Both the position numbers and the translations under genes were made by a program. DNA of 64,000 nucleotides from Epiperipatus broadwayi (lineage: Eukaryota > Onychophora > Udeonychophora > Euonychophora > Peripatidae): positions 2,902,311 to 2,966,310 of the forward strand of contig JAQFVV010012509.1 of NCBI GenBank assembly GCA_028023455.1. Direction: 5' to 3'. The notes beneath the pieces are model-generated. The model was not told where the DNA came from. It made no database searches and was given only the letters and a program-made list of their open reading frames with translations. Below are positions 40,871 to 52,285 of this stretch, in pieces (position 1 is the stretch's first letter; every line of letters starts with the position of its first letter).

Positions 40871-43800
40871 ACTGATGTAGTGACTACTCTCTGGACCTGT
40901 CTATTGGATAGACTACTATTTCTTATTCCATGTAAGATAGGTTGATGACTATTTTTTGGTGTTTGAAGGTAATAATAGGAAGTGTGAAAATTTTTGAAAG
41001 TATGTTAATTTAATGGATGAAATATGTAAATGCTACTTATAAATTACAGATCCTACAAATGGATATAGGATACTATGAAGTACTAAGTTATTATTGAGTT
41101 TAAAAGTGGATTATTATGGTTTAATATTGTATTAAATAGAATTTCGTATTTTTATGCTGTTCCAGAATGGATAATATTTTAAAAATGAACTGAATAGTTC
41201 CCATGAATCAGTTGGATTATTTAATATATTTTCTACTGTATTAGTTCAGTCATATTATAATATTTTGCAAATGTAAATAAAGATTTTCTCAGATTTTTGG
41301 TATTCGGGTAAAATTAATAATTTATTTTGTATTGTGATTAGTGTTAATATTGAAAGGGATTAAACATAATGTATTTTAGGATTGGATTGTACAAATACTA
41401 GTAGTTATTAAACTTATATTAAAGGATTGTAACCAAATATTCATAATGCTTATGACTTCTTTATATTTGACCTCAAATTAAGTGAAGTTACCCTTATGTA
41501 GACATGCAAGTCTGTAAAGAATACTTTATTTATTATTCTTAGAAATATTAAATTTTTACAGTTATATAGTGTATAATAAGCAGCCTAATGATTTTATTGT
41601 ATTTTGCGTTGTCGAAATAGCAACCTCTTCATGTTAAATCCTGAAATTGAATCCAGAAAATGATCTTAAGGCAAAAATACAAATAATCCCACTGTGTTAA
41701 TTATCATTTAGGTCTACAAAGCAAGGAGTTATACTTGTTAATTTTAAAAAAGTGAAAAAGTGTAAATGAGATTTATAAACAATTGATTGGTTGGGAAAAC
41801 AAACCAATTAAGAAAGTTCATAAGACAATTAACTTTTGTGATGCTAATAGTCACTATCCTGCAGTATTGAAGTGGGGATTATTTTAGGAAAGATTAATAC
41901 AACCTTACAGATCCTGAATTTGAATTAGTTTCATTTTATTTAAATGCATTATATAATTTTTTATTGTTAATTCTTGTTATTGATTTTTATGTTATGCAAT
42001 AAAATAATTATTGATTTTAAATATTTCTCTTTGTCATTTTTGAATAAACATCATTTCAATTTGTATTCATGATATTAAAAGTCATGTTTGAAGCACAAAC
42101 TCACTGGTAAAACTCTGCTGGATTGAATACATCATTGTTGTAATAATGCTATCTGAAACATGAAATATTATGGGTTAAGATGGTGTACATAAAACCTCTT
42201 TTACATCATATCTGAGAATGCTTAAACATATTTTTTTATTCATATGTTATTAGTTTAACCCTGAGATAAAGTTATTATCCAACATAAGTAATAAGTTTGA
42301 GATTTAAATTCACAGTATAGTTGGAAATAAGATTAATTGAAATGCTTTAATTGCTTTGTGTTAAAAAATTGCCACCAAATACATTATTGATATGCATCTA
42401 ATAAATAATCAGTTTATGAGATTTAAATTTGTAATATGAAATTGCTGAAGAATAGATTAATTAAACTGCTTTAATTCAATTGCTTTGTGTAAAAAAATAA
42501 ATTGTTATCTAAAAGAAAGAATTTCAGATAATAAAAGAAATTTAATTAGTACAAGATATAAATTTACAAAGTACAAATTCGAACTGGTAAGACATCGACC
42601 ACCTCAAACCACACTTTTGGCTAGATTACTCCAGAAAGAACAAAAGACTGAAATATATATGAAATATATATATTAAAAAAAACTATCAGAAAAGAAAATG
42701 TGCTCTTCTCCTTCATCCATGAAGCCTACTTGGAAGAAATTGTGAAGCAGCAGAAGGAAACCAACAGGGAATATCTTATTCCCAGGATCTCAGTTTCTAG
42801 AAGTCAACAAGCTTACTAGGTAGGGACTTGAGTAGGTCACCCCGATATAATTATTTAAAATGTTCTTAGGGCCACTAAGCTGAAGCAACAAAAATTTATA
42901 TTATGCCATAAGTATTTAGTGACTAGATTTATTAGATCAAATTACTAGTCCTAACTTGTGTTATTTAATCCCTATACAATGTCATCATCTGATCCAATTT
43001 CCTTAGACTAACTTATAGTGTATGACTTTTATCAATGAGAAGCCTTGGATCTGGAAGCAGTGCATCTGGATCTTTGGATTTAATACACCCCTCCAGTGCA
43101 CAACTTATACTTTTTTGATTAATTATAAAGCTATCAGTTGAAATCAGTTTTCAGTCTAAGCTTTGGGTAGTCATACAGAGATGAATTCAATTCAGTATTT
43201 ATATATTTTCATGCCTTTGATTTTTTAATAACCATAATCACCTTTATTTTTTGGCTAGATTGGTATTTAATCATTAAAATTTTATGTGACCACATTTTCT
43301 TATGCTTACACCAACTGGTAAAATGATAGAAAATTATAATTTTATGCAAATATATACAATTTATATTTGTTGTCATTTTAGAAATCACTATTACTACAAG
43401 CTCACAGATATAAATATTGAAATGACTCTTAATATTCATTTCAATCAAAACAAGTCTCTTCAGTTAATCTAAGTCACTCATTTTCCATAATAGCTACATA
43501 CTATTTTTATATGTAGATTTATGTGATTTCTATATATTTAATTTTTAAGTGTGATTCTTTCGGAAGTGGTTGTTATTAGCAATAATATTCCAATAAATAC
43601 AATGATTATTTTTTATTAGGTATAACCTACATTTCTTTTATTTTTAGACTTTACATTTTATTAAAATTCATATATATCCTTTTCTTTTTACAAACTTTCA
43701 TGAGGGTTTTGACTTCCCTTTTAACTGTTTGTCTTTCTCTATTTATATAAGTAATCATATATTTTTAGAAATTATTACAAAATGCGTGGTAAAGAATTTT

Positions 43801-44320
43801 ATATACATAAACCAAAAATGAAACACAATTATAATTGAATTCAATATTTCACTTTTATAATAATTTTGTACAAAAGAAAATTAGGATAAACTTAGATTTG
43901 ACAAAAGTTACTGAAGTTCCAGATGTTATTGTCTATCTTGTCAAAAGGTAAATGATTCTATGCAGAAGTTAATAGTATATGTCAATCTCAATTCAAAGTA
44001 CTATCAAATATTCCTTAAGGAAAGCAAAAAAAAGTTTTTAATTTTTTAATCATCTATAAGAAGAAAGTTGATATCACAAGTCGTTGGAGTATTTAATGGA
44101 AATATGTTACGTGGATGATGATCCTTATATATAACAAAATTTTTGGTAACCTTTGATGGAAATATTAATGAACTTACAAACATAAAATATTATTTATCAA
44201 GCTGATATAAAAGAGAATTCTGCAGGAACAACTTTCTAAGAGATGATATTGTATCAGATATTTGTAGCAGACTTCTGCTACAAATATAAACAAAACACTA
44301 TGAGATAGGTCAAATTTTTC
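40871..44320. other. Non-coding stretch with LINE 3' flank and a decayed hammerhead-repeat scrap
   Basis: The first few hundred bases are probably the LINE 3' UTR. Around 43030-43082 a fragment (GAGAAGCCTTGGATCTGG... then TGCATCTGGATCTT) corresponds on the minus strand to the region upstream of the hammerhead box in the other copies. No exon is seen. Confidence 0.4.
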
Positions 44321-44329
44321 TGTGATATG

Positions 44330-45663
44330 TAGTCATTATATTAAGAGTAAAGAGTTAAGGTCTATAATTAAACCTGATAGCTATCAACCTGTATCTCATA
44401 AAATAGCTGCTTTAAGAAATTATTATAAAAATAAGAGATTAAATAATTCTAATGGGGTAGCTTTGTTTCAACAAGGGCAAATTTATAAAGGTTATTTGAG
44501 TATTGGTGTTGTAGTTCTCCCTTCTCTCAGAAGTGGACTATTCCAGATGCCTCCTTATCTGATCGGATTAAGCATTGTTTGCCACAGGCCAATAGGCTAT
44601 TGTATAGATAAAAACATAGCTAATGATTATTACAGGCCAATAAGCAATGATGCTTGCTGAATCCGAAGGTTTTCAATAAGGTCAGGGATCTAGGTATAAA
44701 TAGTCAGCCTTGAGCAAGGAAGAACATTTGTCTAACCTGAAAAGACTCTTTGCGTTCTCCCAGGGAAGCTCTGCTAACCTGAACAGCAGCAAGCATTCCC
44801 ATTGATAGCACTACGCTATTTAGTCCAAGCAGCTAGGCAAGTCCCACAGAGACCGGATGCTGCTAAGATCACTCTCGGCTCGAAGCAAGATGTCTTGTAT
44901 AGCTGGAAGAGCCATACACCCTACCCGTGAGTCAAGCCAACAGGTGTAGCTGGATGCAGTACGCCGAACCCAGAGTTTACGTTAAACTCCAATATTCAAC
45001 ATTATAAATGTTCACTTGTATATATACTGTATATTGTATTGTATATATTTGTAGATATAATAAATATATTAATTATTAATACTTGTCTTAGTATTATTTT
45101 CTGTAGTTTGGGTCAGTAATCCAGACCAAAACACAACAGTTGGCTACTCTGCTAAATTTGATAAAAGTATTTTATTTAATAGTAATATCTGTAATAATGT
45201 AAAGAATAAAGAAAAATATGATTTTATTTCTTTGCCATTTAAATTGTCTTCTTATAAAATTGTATGTAAAAATAATAATGTGTTTGGAAATAAGAAAATT
45301 GCTTGGAAAAGGGATATTACTTTTAATAATTTATTAAATAATACAAAAGAAATTTTTGATAGAAAGACTATTCTTAGATTAATGTATATTATCCCGTGTT
45401 TTTGTAAGAGGGTATATATAGATTAGAATAGTTTGAGCTTAAATGAAAGAATAAAGGTACGTAAAAGTAGGGTTAGAAATAAATATTTTAGTTCTGTTTT
45501 ATATATTCATGAAAAAGATACAAACCACACTATTAATTTTGATGAAGCTATGGTTGTCTTCTTTGAGAGAAATGAAATAAAAAGAATTACAGAATTAAAG
45601 GTTTAGTCACTTATAGATCAACAGTTTCAAGGACTAAATGTTCCTGAATCACTGCTTAATTAG
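44330..45663 (+). mobile_element. Penelope-like element fragment interrupted by a solo LTR
   Basis: The left part (44330-44506) encodes SHYIKSKELRSIIKPDSYQP and on to NNSNGVALFQQGQIYKG; the right part resumes after the LTR at 45139. There a PLE RT-to-endonuclease linker (FISLPF..., TFNNLLNNTKEI) leads to MYIIPCFCKRVYID, the GIY-YIG core, where a TAG at 45424-45426 replaces the expected Glu codon after YI(G). The same frame continues with HTINFDEAMVVFFE and ends at 45663, with one more stop. The catalytic RT motifs are not visible. This is a dead fragment. Confidence 0.75.
44507..45138 (+). repeat. Solo LTR, copy 2 (632 bp), nested in a Penelope-like element
   Basis: It begins TGTTGTAGTTCTCC and ends CCAAAACACAACA (TG...CA). 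Five bases on each side, ATTGG (44502-44506) and GTTGG (45139-45143), match at four positions, fitting a slightly decayed 5-bp TSD. A TATA box TATAAATAG starts at 44695 and AATAAA lies at 45059-45064, so promoter and polyA functions of an LTR are still legible. It is the same family as 29974-30547. No internal region remains. Confidence 0.88.
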
Positions 45664-45919
45664 TTCATGTGTTTTAGTGCTACAGGACCTTTTAAATAAA
45701 CTATTTCATTTTTTTTCTTAAATACATATTCCTAGAAGGTATTTTAAGAATTTTTGTATGAGATATATCAGAATTTCCTAGTTGTTTAATTATAATATCA
45801 TTATACATTTTTAAATCAATAATAAATACAAGTTTAAGTATTAGATGATTATTAAATCCATGTCCACTATTTCCCTATTTATATTTCTTAATTAGTTCTT
45901 GAGCATGACCTTTGTCAAT

Positions 45920-45985
45920 AAACAATTTGGACATCATTGACAAAGACCATAAGCCAGAAACTAGTCTGATAATATGCGTAGGAAA
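45920..45985 (+). repeat. Decayed hammerhead-repeat fragment downstream of the PLE
   Basis: It contains ATAAGCCAGAAACTAGTCTG, identical to the stem II-GAAA-GTC part of the intact motifs apart from ATAAGCC for ACAAGCC. The upstream box is TTGACAA instead of CTGANGA, so it cannot be active. It lies about 270 bp after the PLE stop. Confidence 0.65.
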
Positions 45986-46289
45986 GCATTCAGTATGAGT
46001 TTAATAAATATTATCATCTAATATGTATAAATTACTTAAACATACAAAACATGGCAAAAATGGAATAGAACAAATAGAGTTTGCTCTTATAAATCATTGT
46101 GTAAACTGTTTTTATATGTTATTTTTTGGTTTTAGACAATTTTAAAATGTTTTGAGGAATGTACAAAATTACTTATAAATCCATTTCTTCATACTGTTCA
46201 AGAACTCAATAATTATCATTATTTACTGATCATTTTTGAAAATAATAACTGCAATTTCATTTATTTATATACAGTTGTAATATTGCTCT

Positions 46290-46304
46290 CCCCCCCCCCC
46301 CCCC
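46290..46304 (+). repeat. Poly-C tract (C15) just upstream of exon D
   Basis: An uninterrupted run of 15 C lies 34 bp before the exon D acceptor, within the zone where a polypyrimidine tract acts. It stands out sharply in this AT-rich sequence. Confidence 0.9.
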
Positions 46305-46338
46305 ACAATAATTAATTGCATTTACTGTATACTTACAG

Positions 46339-46445
46339 ACGTTACAAAATGTTACTACTTCTATTGAAGAGAAACCAAATTTATTGGCACAGAGAATGGC
46401 TTCACTTCGAAGGCGGAAACCTTTGCCAAAAATTGCTAAGCAAAC
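46339..46445 (+). CDS. Host gene, visible exon D
   Basis: A 107-nt exon between a TACTTACAG acceptor and a strong GTAAGT donor. It starts in phase 0 (as exon C ends) and encodes 35 residues, beginning TLQNVTTSIEEKPNLL, followed by a strongly basic AQRMASLRRRKPLPKIAKQ. The final AC is completed by the first base of exon E to give Thr. The basic cluster RRRKPLPK could be a nuclear-localisation or binding segment; that is inference. Family unknown. Confidence 0.8.
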
Positions 46446-46523
46446 GTAAGTAATAAGTTAATAAACATTATATGTATATATATATTTGTATAATAAAATA
46501 TATGATTTAGTATATTTAAAGAG

Positions 46524-46884
46524 GCAAAACTATCCTTACAGTAGTGCCACACAGTGCAAGCTAGAGTAATCAATGGATGCCAGAAGGCTCGTGCATAAAA
46601 TCCCCATCTACTGTCTACTCATCCAATATCCCCAGACTAATTTCTAGCTGAAAGCCACAAGCTAGAAACTAGTCTGGGGATATTGGATGAGTAGGCACTA
46701 GGCTTCAACTAGAAACTAGTCTGTGAATATTGGATGAGTAAGCACTAGATGTGGATTATATACACAAGCCTTCTGGCATCCATTGATTACTATAGCTTGC
46801 ACTGACTGGCACTACTGTATGGAGAGTTCTGTCTGTTTTAATAACAGTTATGAGCAAGCATAAGAAATGGTGATCATGTGATGT
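46524..46884 (+). mobile_element. Hammerhead-repeat insertion, copy 3, with 13-bp TSD
   Basis: Flanked by the identical 13-mer TATATTTAAAGAG at 46511-46523 and 46885-46897. It starts GCAAAACTATCC, has mirrored family sequence on both sides of the centre, and ends GATCATGTGATGT. The ribozyme box has lost two bases (CTGAAAG), and a second partial GAAACTAGTCTG follows about 60 bp later, so no intact ribozyme remains. The structure is a snapback or rearranged dimer. Confidence 0.85.
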
Positions 46885-47274
46885 TATATTTAAAGAGTTG
46901 AAAGTTATAATGCTTTGATTATCATATTGTTTAAATGCTTAATATTTAATTAAGAGTGCATGATGATTATTTCCTCTTTAAAATCTAATTGATTTTATAT
47001 TTGGTATTTATATGGAAAGGTTTTTGTACATTATATTTAAATACTACCATTGAGCTCATAGCCAATTGAATAATGTTATTTCAAGCTATGAAACAATTGT
47101 TTTGATTTGTTGCTATTTTAGTATAATATTATTATAGTTGGTAAAAGTTTGTTATCAGTGAATTGATTGGTTACTTTGTTTACTGTTAATTTATATTATT
47201 TTTAGTTTAGTGGCCATTTGGTTTATGTTGTGACTATAGATATTTCCGTTTTTCATAATATCAGTAAAGAAAAT

Positions 47275-47477
47275 AATAAAGATTTCAGAAGAATTCTTGT
47301 TTTTGTAATTCTGTTTGCCATCATAAATTTTTTATAGACATTTAACACTTCCATTTTAATATAACCTTATGCATCTTAATGATGTTTTGTTACGAGATTC
47401 ACTGGCATGATTTATAGTCAAATGAACTTATAAAAGGTTGGTGGTATGTAACTCTATTCTTAAGTCAAAATACATCA
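47275..47477 (+). repeat. Dispersed repeat, near-identical to 54329-54532
   Basis: About 203 bp, from AATAAAGATTTCAGAAGAAT to AAGTCAAAATACATCA. It differs from the second copy by only a handful of bases. No ORF. The high identity suggests recent copying of an otherwise unknown repeat, perhaps the non-coding part of the LINE whose relic lies beside the second copy. Confidence 0.85.
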
Positions 47478-49097
47478 AATTAATACCTTCAGAATCATAT
47501 AATTTTAACCTGCTCGGACATAATTTTATAGCTTATATTTTTTTCATAAATACATAATGTAGAACTAAAATATTTATTCTTGATTCTCCTTTTATGAACT
47601 TAGGATTTTTTCTTTAAAGACAAGCTATTTTGACTTATATATAATATGCATATATTAATTTATAATTTTATGTGTTTATTTATGCACGTACATTTTTAGT
47701 GAATATATGTATTGAAACCCAAAATTCAAATCAAAATCAAGTCGAGCAAAATGCAACCAGTTGAGATGAGTGCATTTTATGTGGAGTACTTTTGGTATTT
47801 ATTGTGCACTTATGAAAAGTAATTTAAAATGAATGCATGTTTATTTTTCTCATAAAATAAATAATAATAACTATTCAAGAATTTAATAATATTAAATTTT
47901 AAAACAATAAATTTCTCAGGGTATTCTTATAGATGTATGATATTAATCTTACTGTATTTTTAAATTCATATATTCTGTTATGATATCTCTTGTGTAAAGA
48001 ATTATTTTGATATAAATTAATACATATATTTAAATAAGACTAGCGGATTATCTCTCTCAGTCCTACATTAAATATAATAGTCAATTAATTAATTCTCAGA
48101 GTTATTAATTAAATCATTTAAAGTTTATTAAGTTATTCTAGATATGATAATGGGAAAAGGAAATTTATTATACATCACCCTACGTATTAATTTGTATTTC
48201 AAATAGTAGTAGTAATAATAAATGGTGTATATAAATTTAATAACTGAATGTGTAATGTAATAGCTTGGAAATATGACCTTTTATTTCAACAATATGTAAA
48301 GATGATGATTTCAATATTGACAAGTAGATATATTTAAATATAACAATTAGTTTATTAAAAATAAAAATATACAAACAAAATAACAAAATTATAAGCGAAT
48401 AATAAATGCAATTTAATAGTAAAATTTTATAACAATATTAATAAATATTATTGTTTGGTCTCCTTGAATAAACTAATCTTGGGTTATGATTGTGTTATTT
48501 TAAAGTATTGCAAAGATAAAACATTCTATTGGAGAGGGTTGAGTAATATTAAGTCAAACCCAATCTTACTTACAGGAGGGTAAGAATGTTTTATAGTGTC
48601 CTTAATTATCTTTGTGACAAAACTTAATAGATGATCAATCTCATTCTATGAGAAGTGACTAGTTCTTTAACTCTTTTGGAGCAAGCAGAGTTATTTATTT
48701 AGTACTCCTAAATGCTATAAAAAATACATAGCTTCATTATTTATGTTGTTCATACCTTTTACTAGAATATTTTGCTATGGTTTTTTATATTTAAAGTTTA
48801 AATAATTAATTAGAAATATGTGTTGACTAACAAATATGATTTAGTTTATTGATATTATAAGACTTCTTTATTGCTTAATATAGCATTTTAAATTATATAA
48901 ATATCATAAGGACTAGACTAATAAATATTCCTTAGTGATTTGATCATCTACCCAGGATGTTTAGCTACCTATTAATCTGAGGTTGATTTCAAGGACTAAT
49001 AAAACATAAAGTCAATTAAACTTGAATTGGTTTACTGAAATTTATAAGTTAGTTTAATTAAATGCAACCTGACTCCAATATAAAATGTAAATCACAT

Positions 49098-49360
49098 TAA
49101 AACAGGCAAAACTTACCATACCACTCAGTGAAAGCTAGATTAATTAATGGATGCCAGAAGACTTGTGCATAATATCCCTATCTAGTGCCTACTCATCCAA
49201 TATCCCCAGACTAGTTTCTAGCTTGTAGTTTTCATCAGTGAGGAGCCTGAATCTGAGAACACTGCACCTAGATCTTAGGCGCTACTGTATGGAGAGTTTT
49301 GCCTATTTTAATAACAGTTATGAGCAAGTATAAGAAATGATGATCATGTGATGTTTAGTG
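49098..49360 (-). mobile_element. Hammerhead-repeat insertion, copy 4, with 13-bp TSD
   Basis: The 263-bp insertion lies between two identical 13-mers, ATGTAAATCACAT (49085-49097 and 49361-49373). In ribozyme orientation it starts CACTAAACATCACATGATC and ends with the family's GTTTTGCCTGTTTTA end. The paralogous site near 62600 has only one target copy and no insertion, which proves the boundaries. Confidence 0.9.
49203..49244 (-). ncRNA. Hammerhead ribozyme motif (copy 4, minus strand)
   Basis: On minus: stem I TCCTCA (49244-49239), box CTGATGA (49238-49232), stem II, GAAA (49218-49215), C-TA-G, GTC (49211-49209) and stem I partner TGGGGA (49208-49203). This copy has the textbook CTGATGA box, but its stem II (AAC/GCT) has a mismatch, so activity is uncertain. 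Confidence 0.7.
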
Positions 49361-49476
49361 ATGTAAATCACATATTAGACTCATACCTAATATCATTAGA
49401 ATAATATAAAATAATTACCTGTACCTTCATAGGTCAGCTTTATCTGGAGAACTTATTTATTTATTATTACACTAAT

Positions 49477-49527
49477 AGAGACTTTTGAAAAGATAAGATG
49501 GCTCCTCTTATCTTTTCAAAAATCTCT
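49477..49527. repeat. Short perfect hairpin, 22-bp arms
   Basis: The arms AGAGACTTTTGAAAAGATAAGA and its mirror at 49506-49527 pair at 21 of 22 positions around a 7-nt loop. There is no T-run after it and no gene context for a terminator. It lies beyond the copy 4 TSD and is a separate structure. Confidence 0.75.
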
Positions 49528-51789
49528 ATCTTGGGTTTGAGTTTGAGAGTACTCAACATGATGTCATTGAGCTATTATAAGATCAGTACAGAGCATATAT
49601 TAAAAGAAGAAATCATTTCTCTTTAATTACATATGATTTCTGCACTTAGGAAATAAATTTGAATATTACACTAATAATAACTGTAAATTAAATAGTTCAT
49701 ATAAAGATATGGCAACATGGATGAAGTTCTAAGGATCTGTGAATTAAAGGACTTGGCAATTCAAAGACTTTTATGAATCAATGGAGAAAACTCAAGTTAT
49801 TGACTGTGGTATGATCTCAAGATTTCTTTAAACAAATATATTTGCATCATGTAGCGGGTGATCAGTCACCTGCTTTTTTTTCCTTAATAAAAAAAAAAAC
49901 AAAACAATTATAAACAAAAATTATTTAAGTAACTCCTCAAATACATAATTCTATTTTCACGAATAGTTGATAATATCCTGTGGAAATATTTACACTTTTG
50001 CAGAATATTTCAACATTTATAATTTATTGGCAGTAATTTAATATAATCACTAAACATTAAATTGGAAGCACAAAGTAATTTATTCTATGGGTTTAAATCC
50101 ATAGTAATACTTAATATAATGATTTTAAAAAATTTACTGGAGCATATTTAGTAATTCTACTCAGGATTGCATAGATAGCACATTAATCCATTTTAAAATG
50201 TCTGCTAATCACTTTATAACAAATCCATTATTATAGCACTGACATTGAATTGTAATCTTATGCAAAGAGAGCAGTTTAATCCTTTAGACATTACTTGTAG
50301 ACTACTATCCTTAAGGTTGGCATTTATCACGTACTTTAAAGGCAATAGATTACAAAATAATTTTTTTTTGCTACATAGTCAGACCATTTTAATAATTTAT
50401 AAGACCTAGCAAGTAAATAATAATCCATAGACTGAATTAACTTCCTTGATTATTATTAAGAATTAAGCATTTTTTCTAAACTTCTGAATTTATATGTGGA
50501 TTTAGACTTATATTGTATAAAGTTTTAACTTTCATTAATCGATAGTGAAAGAAGATACAAATGATTTGATTGATGTTACAACGAGTATTCTGTAAGCAAT
50601 TTTCCAAAATTCCATTAGTAGTTGAAGACAGAAAATGGATTTTTTAAAAATAATATTTGGTGATAATCCCAGTTGTCATTGTTATAGTTTATCTATTTAG
50701 TTCAAGGAGAAGATATATTTTGCCAATGAAACAAAATGTCCAGAGTGAATTTTGTCTGCTCTACCATTTTGGAGAAGATGATGAAAAATGGCTATTTTAA
50801 AATTTGATTCAATGGAATCTTGGATGCATTATAGTTTAACAAAGACTGATTTAATAAAGCTAAGAGTTCATATTTATAGACTCTAATTAGCTAGTACCAT
50901 CACCCATAACTCTTTACTTCTTTTAAGTTTTTTCAGGAAAAAATGCCCCTTGCTATGGTAATACGGAATAGTAGATGATCATAAATGTTTGGATTTATTC
51001 TATGAGCATAAATTTCCAGACATTGATTAAAATGAAAGGAAGAAAGAAAAAAAATAACAATACTAAATTGTTAATATTGTACCTTAATTTGAATTATTAA
51101 ATATATATATATACAATTATTTATTTTTAACAACTCAGTTTATTATGTCCATGTAAATTTCTCAGATATTTTATTTTAATAAATTCATTTTAATAAATAC
51201 TTTTTATCTAAATTGTAATGCTAAATAAAATGAATTAATTTATTAATTTCACATTTATACATTTTAAATTGATTCAAGTTTTAAACATATAAAAATTATA
51301 TGCATGCACACACACATTTTAAAATATGACTGGTGGCTAAATGTAATGTCAATTGTAATTATCATAATATAGTTATTGTACAACTGTTTCAACTCTTATT
51401 TTATTATGTTTGATTTAATGTATTCTATTTTGTATATTTTTTATAAAATATCAATTTTATGTGCGTGTTTTTCTGTTTGAACATAAAAAAAAAATTCAAC
51501 TGTTTTTCAAACAAAAAATAAATAATCACATGATCACATTTCCTATACTAGCACATTAATTGTTGATAAACAGAGCAAAACTCTCCATACAATATTGCCC
51601 ATATGACTATATAAGCTATTGAGCTTAGATTGAAAATATTTTTTGTGTTTTCAATTTCATTCTCATAGTTTTGTAGTTAAGTAGAGATAAAAGGTGGTTG
51701 CTAGAGGGTTGCATTAGATCCTAAGATCTAGATGCAGTAGGGTTGCATTAGATCCTAAGATCTAGATGCAGTACTCTCAGATCCAAAGC

Positions 51790-51831
51790 TCCTCACTGAC
51801 GAAGGCCACAAGCCAGAAACTAGTCTGGGGA
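51790..51831 (+). ncRNA. Hammerhead ribozyme motif (dimer, first unit)
   Basis: Stem I TCCTCA (51790-51795) pairs with TGGGGA (51826-51831). The box CTGACGA is 51796-51802, stem II GGC (51804-51806) pairs with GCC (51812-51814) across loop CACAA, GAAA is 51816-51819, stem III is C-TA-G, and the GTC triplet is 51823-51825. The predicted cut falls after 51825. Every invariant hammerhead core base is present. ACTAGT at stem III is self-complementary, so two RNAs could form a double hammerhead. Confidence 0.85.
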
Positions 51832-52243
51832 TATTGGATGAGTAGGCATTAGATAGGGATTTTATGCACAAGCCTTCTGGCATCCATTGATTACTCTATT
51901 TAGCACAGGTGGCAATACTGTATGGAGAGTTTTGCTCTGTTTATCAACAATTAATGTGCTAGTATAGGAAATGTGATCATGTGATGCTTAGTGGTTTAAC
52001 ACTAATTCTGCCTAATAGGATAGTGGTGGCTATGGTTGTAAAAGAGCCAAAGACACCAAAATGTATGGGTGCTGAACTGAGTTCAGACCCATATGACTAT
52101 ATAAGCTATTGAGCTTAGATTGAAAATATTTTTTGTTTTCAATTTCATTCTCATAGTTTTGTAGTTAAGTAGAGATAAAAAGTGGTTGCTAGAGGGTTGC
52201 ATTAGATCCTAAGATCTAGATGCAGTGCTCTCAGATCCAAAGC

Positions 52244-52285
52244 TCCTCACTGACGAAGGCCACAAGCCAGAAACTAGTCTGGGGA
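52244..52285 (+). ncRNA. Hammerhead ribozyme motif (dimer, second unit)
   Basis: Identical over all 42 bases to the first-unit motif: stem I 52244-52249 with 52280-52285, CTGACGA 52250-52256, GAAA 52270-52273, and the cleavage triplet GTC 52277-52279. The distance between the two predicted cuts is 454 nt. Confidence 0.85.

Larger units (their letters stand above)
47690..50560 (+). repeat. Long old repeat, copy 1 (partner 61150-63310)
   Basis: It aligns in order with 61150-63310 over many blocks, for example GTTGAGATGA, TTAATTAATTCTCAG, GATGATTTCA, CTATTGGAGAGG, CCTGTACCTTC/TCTGTACCTTC and GAGACTTAGC/AAGACCTAGC. Divergence is high. Copy 1 carries the hammerhead insertion at 49098-49360, which copy 2 lacks. 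No protein is encoded. Confidence 0.75.

Noticed and set aside
51527-51983. Classical terminal-inverted-repeat DNA transposon (MITE)
   Set aside because: The long arms look like TIRs, but the 13-14 bp target duplications, tandem dimer and internal ribozyme fit retroposition better, and other copies lack symmetrical ends.
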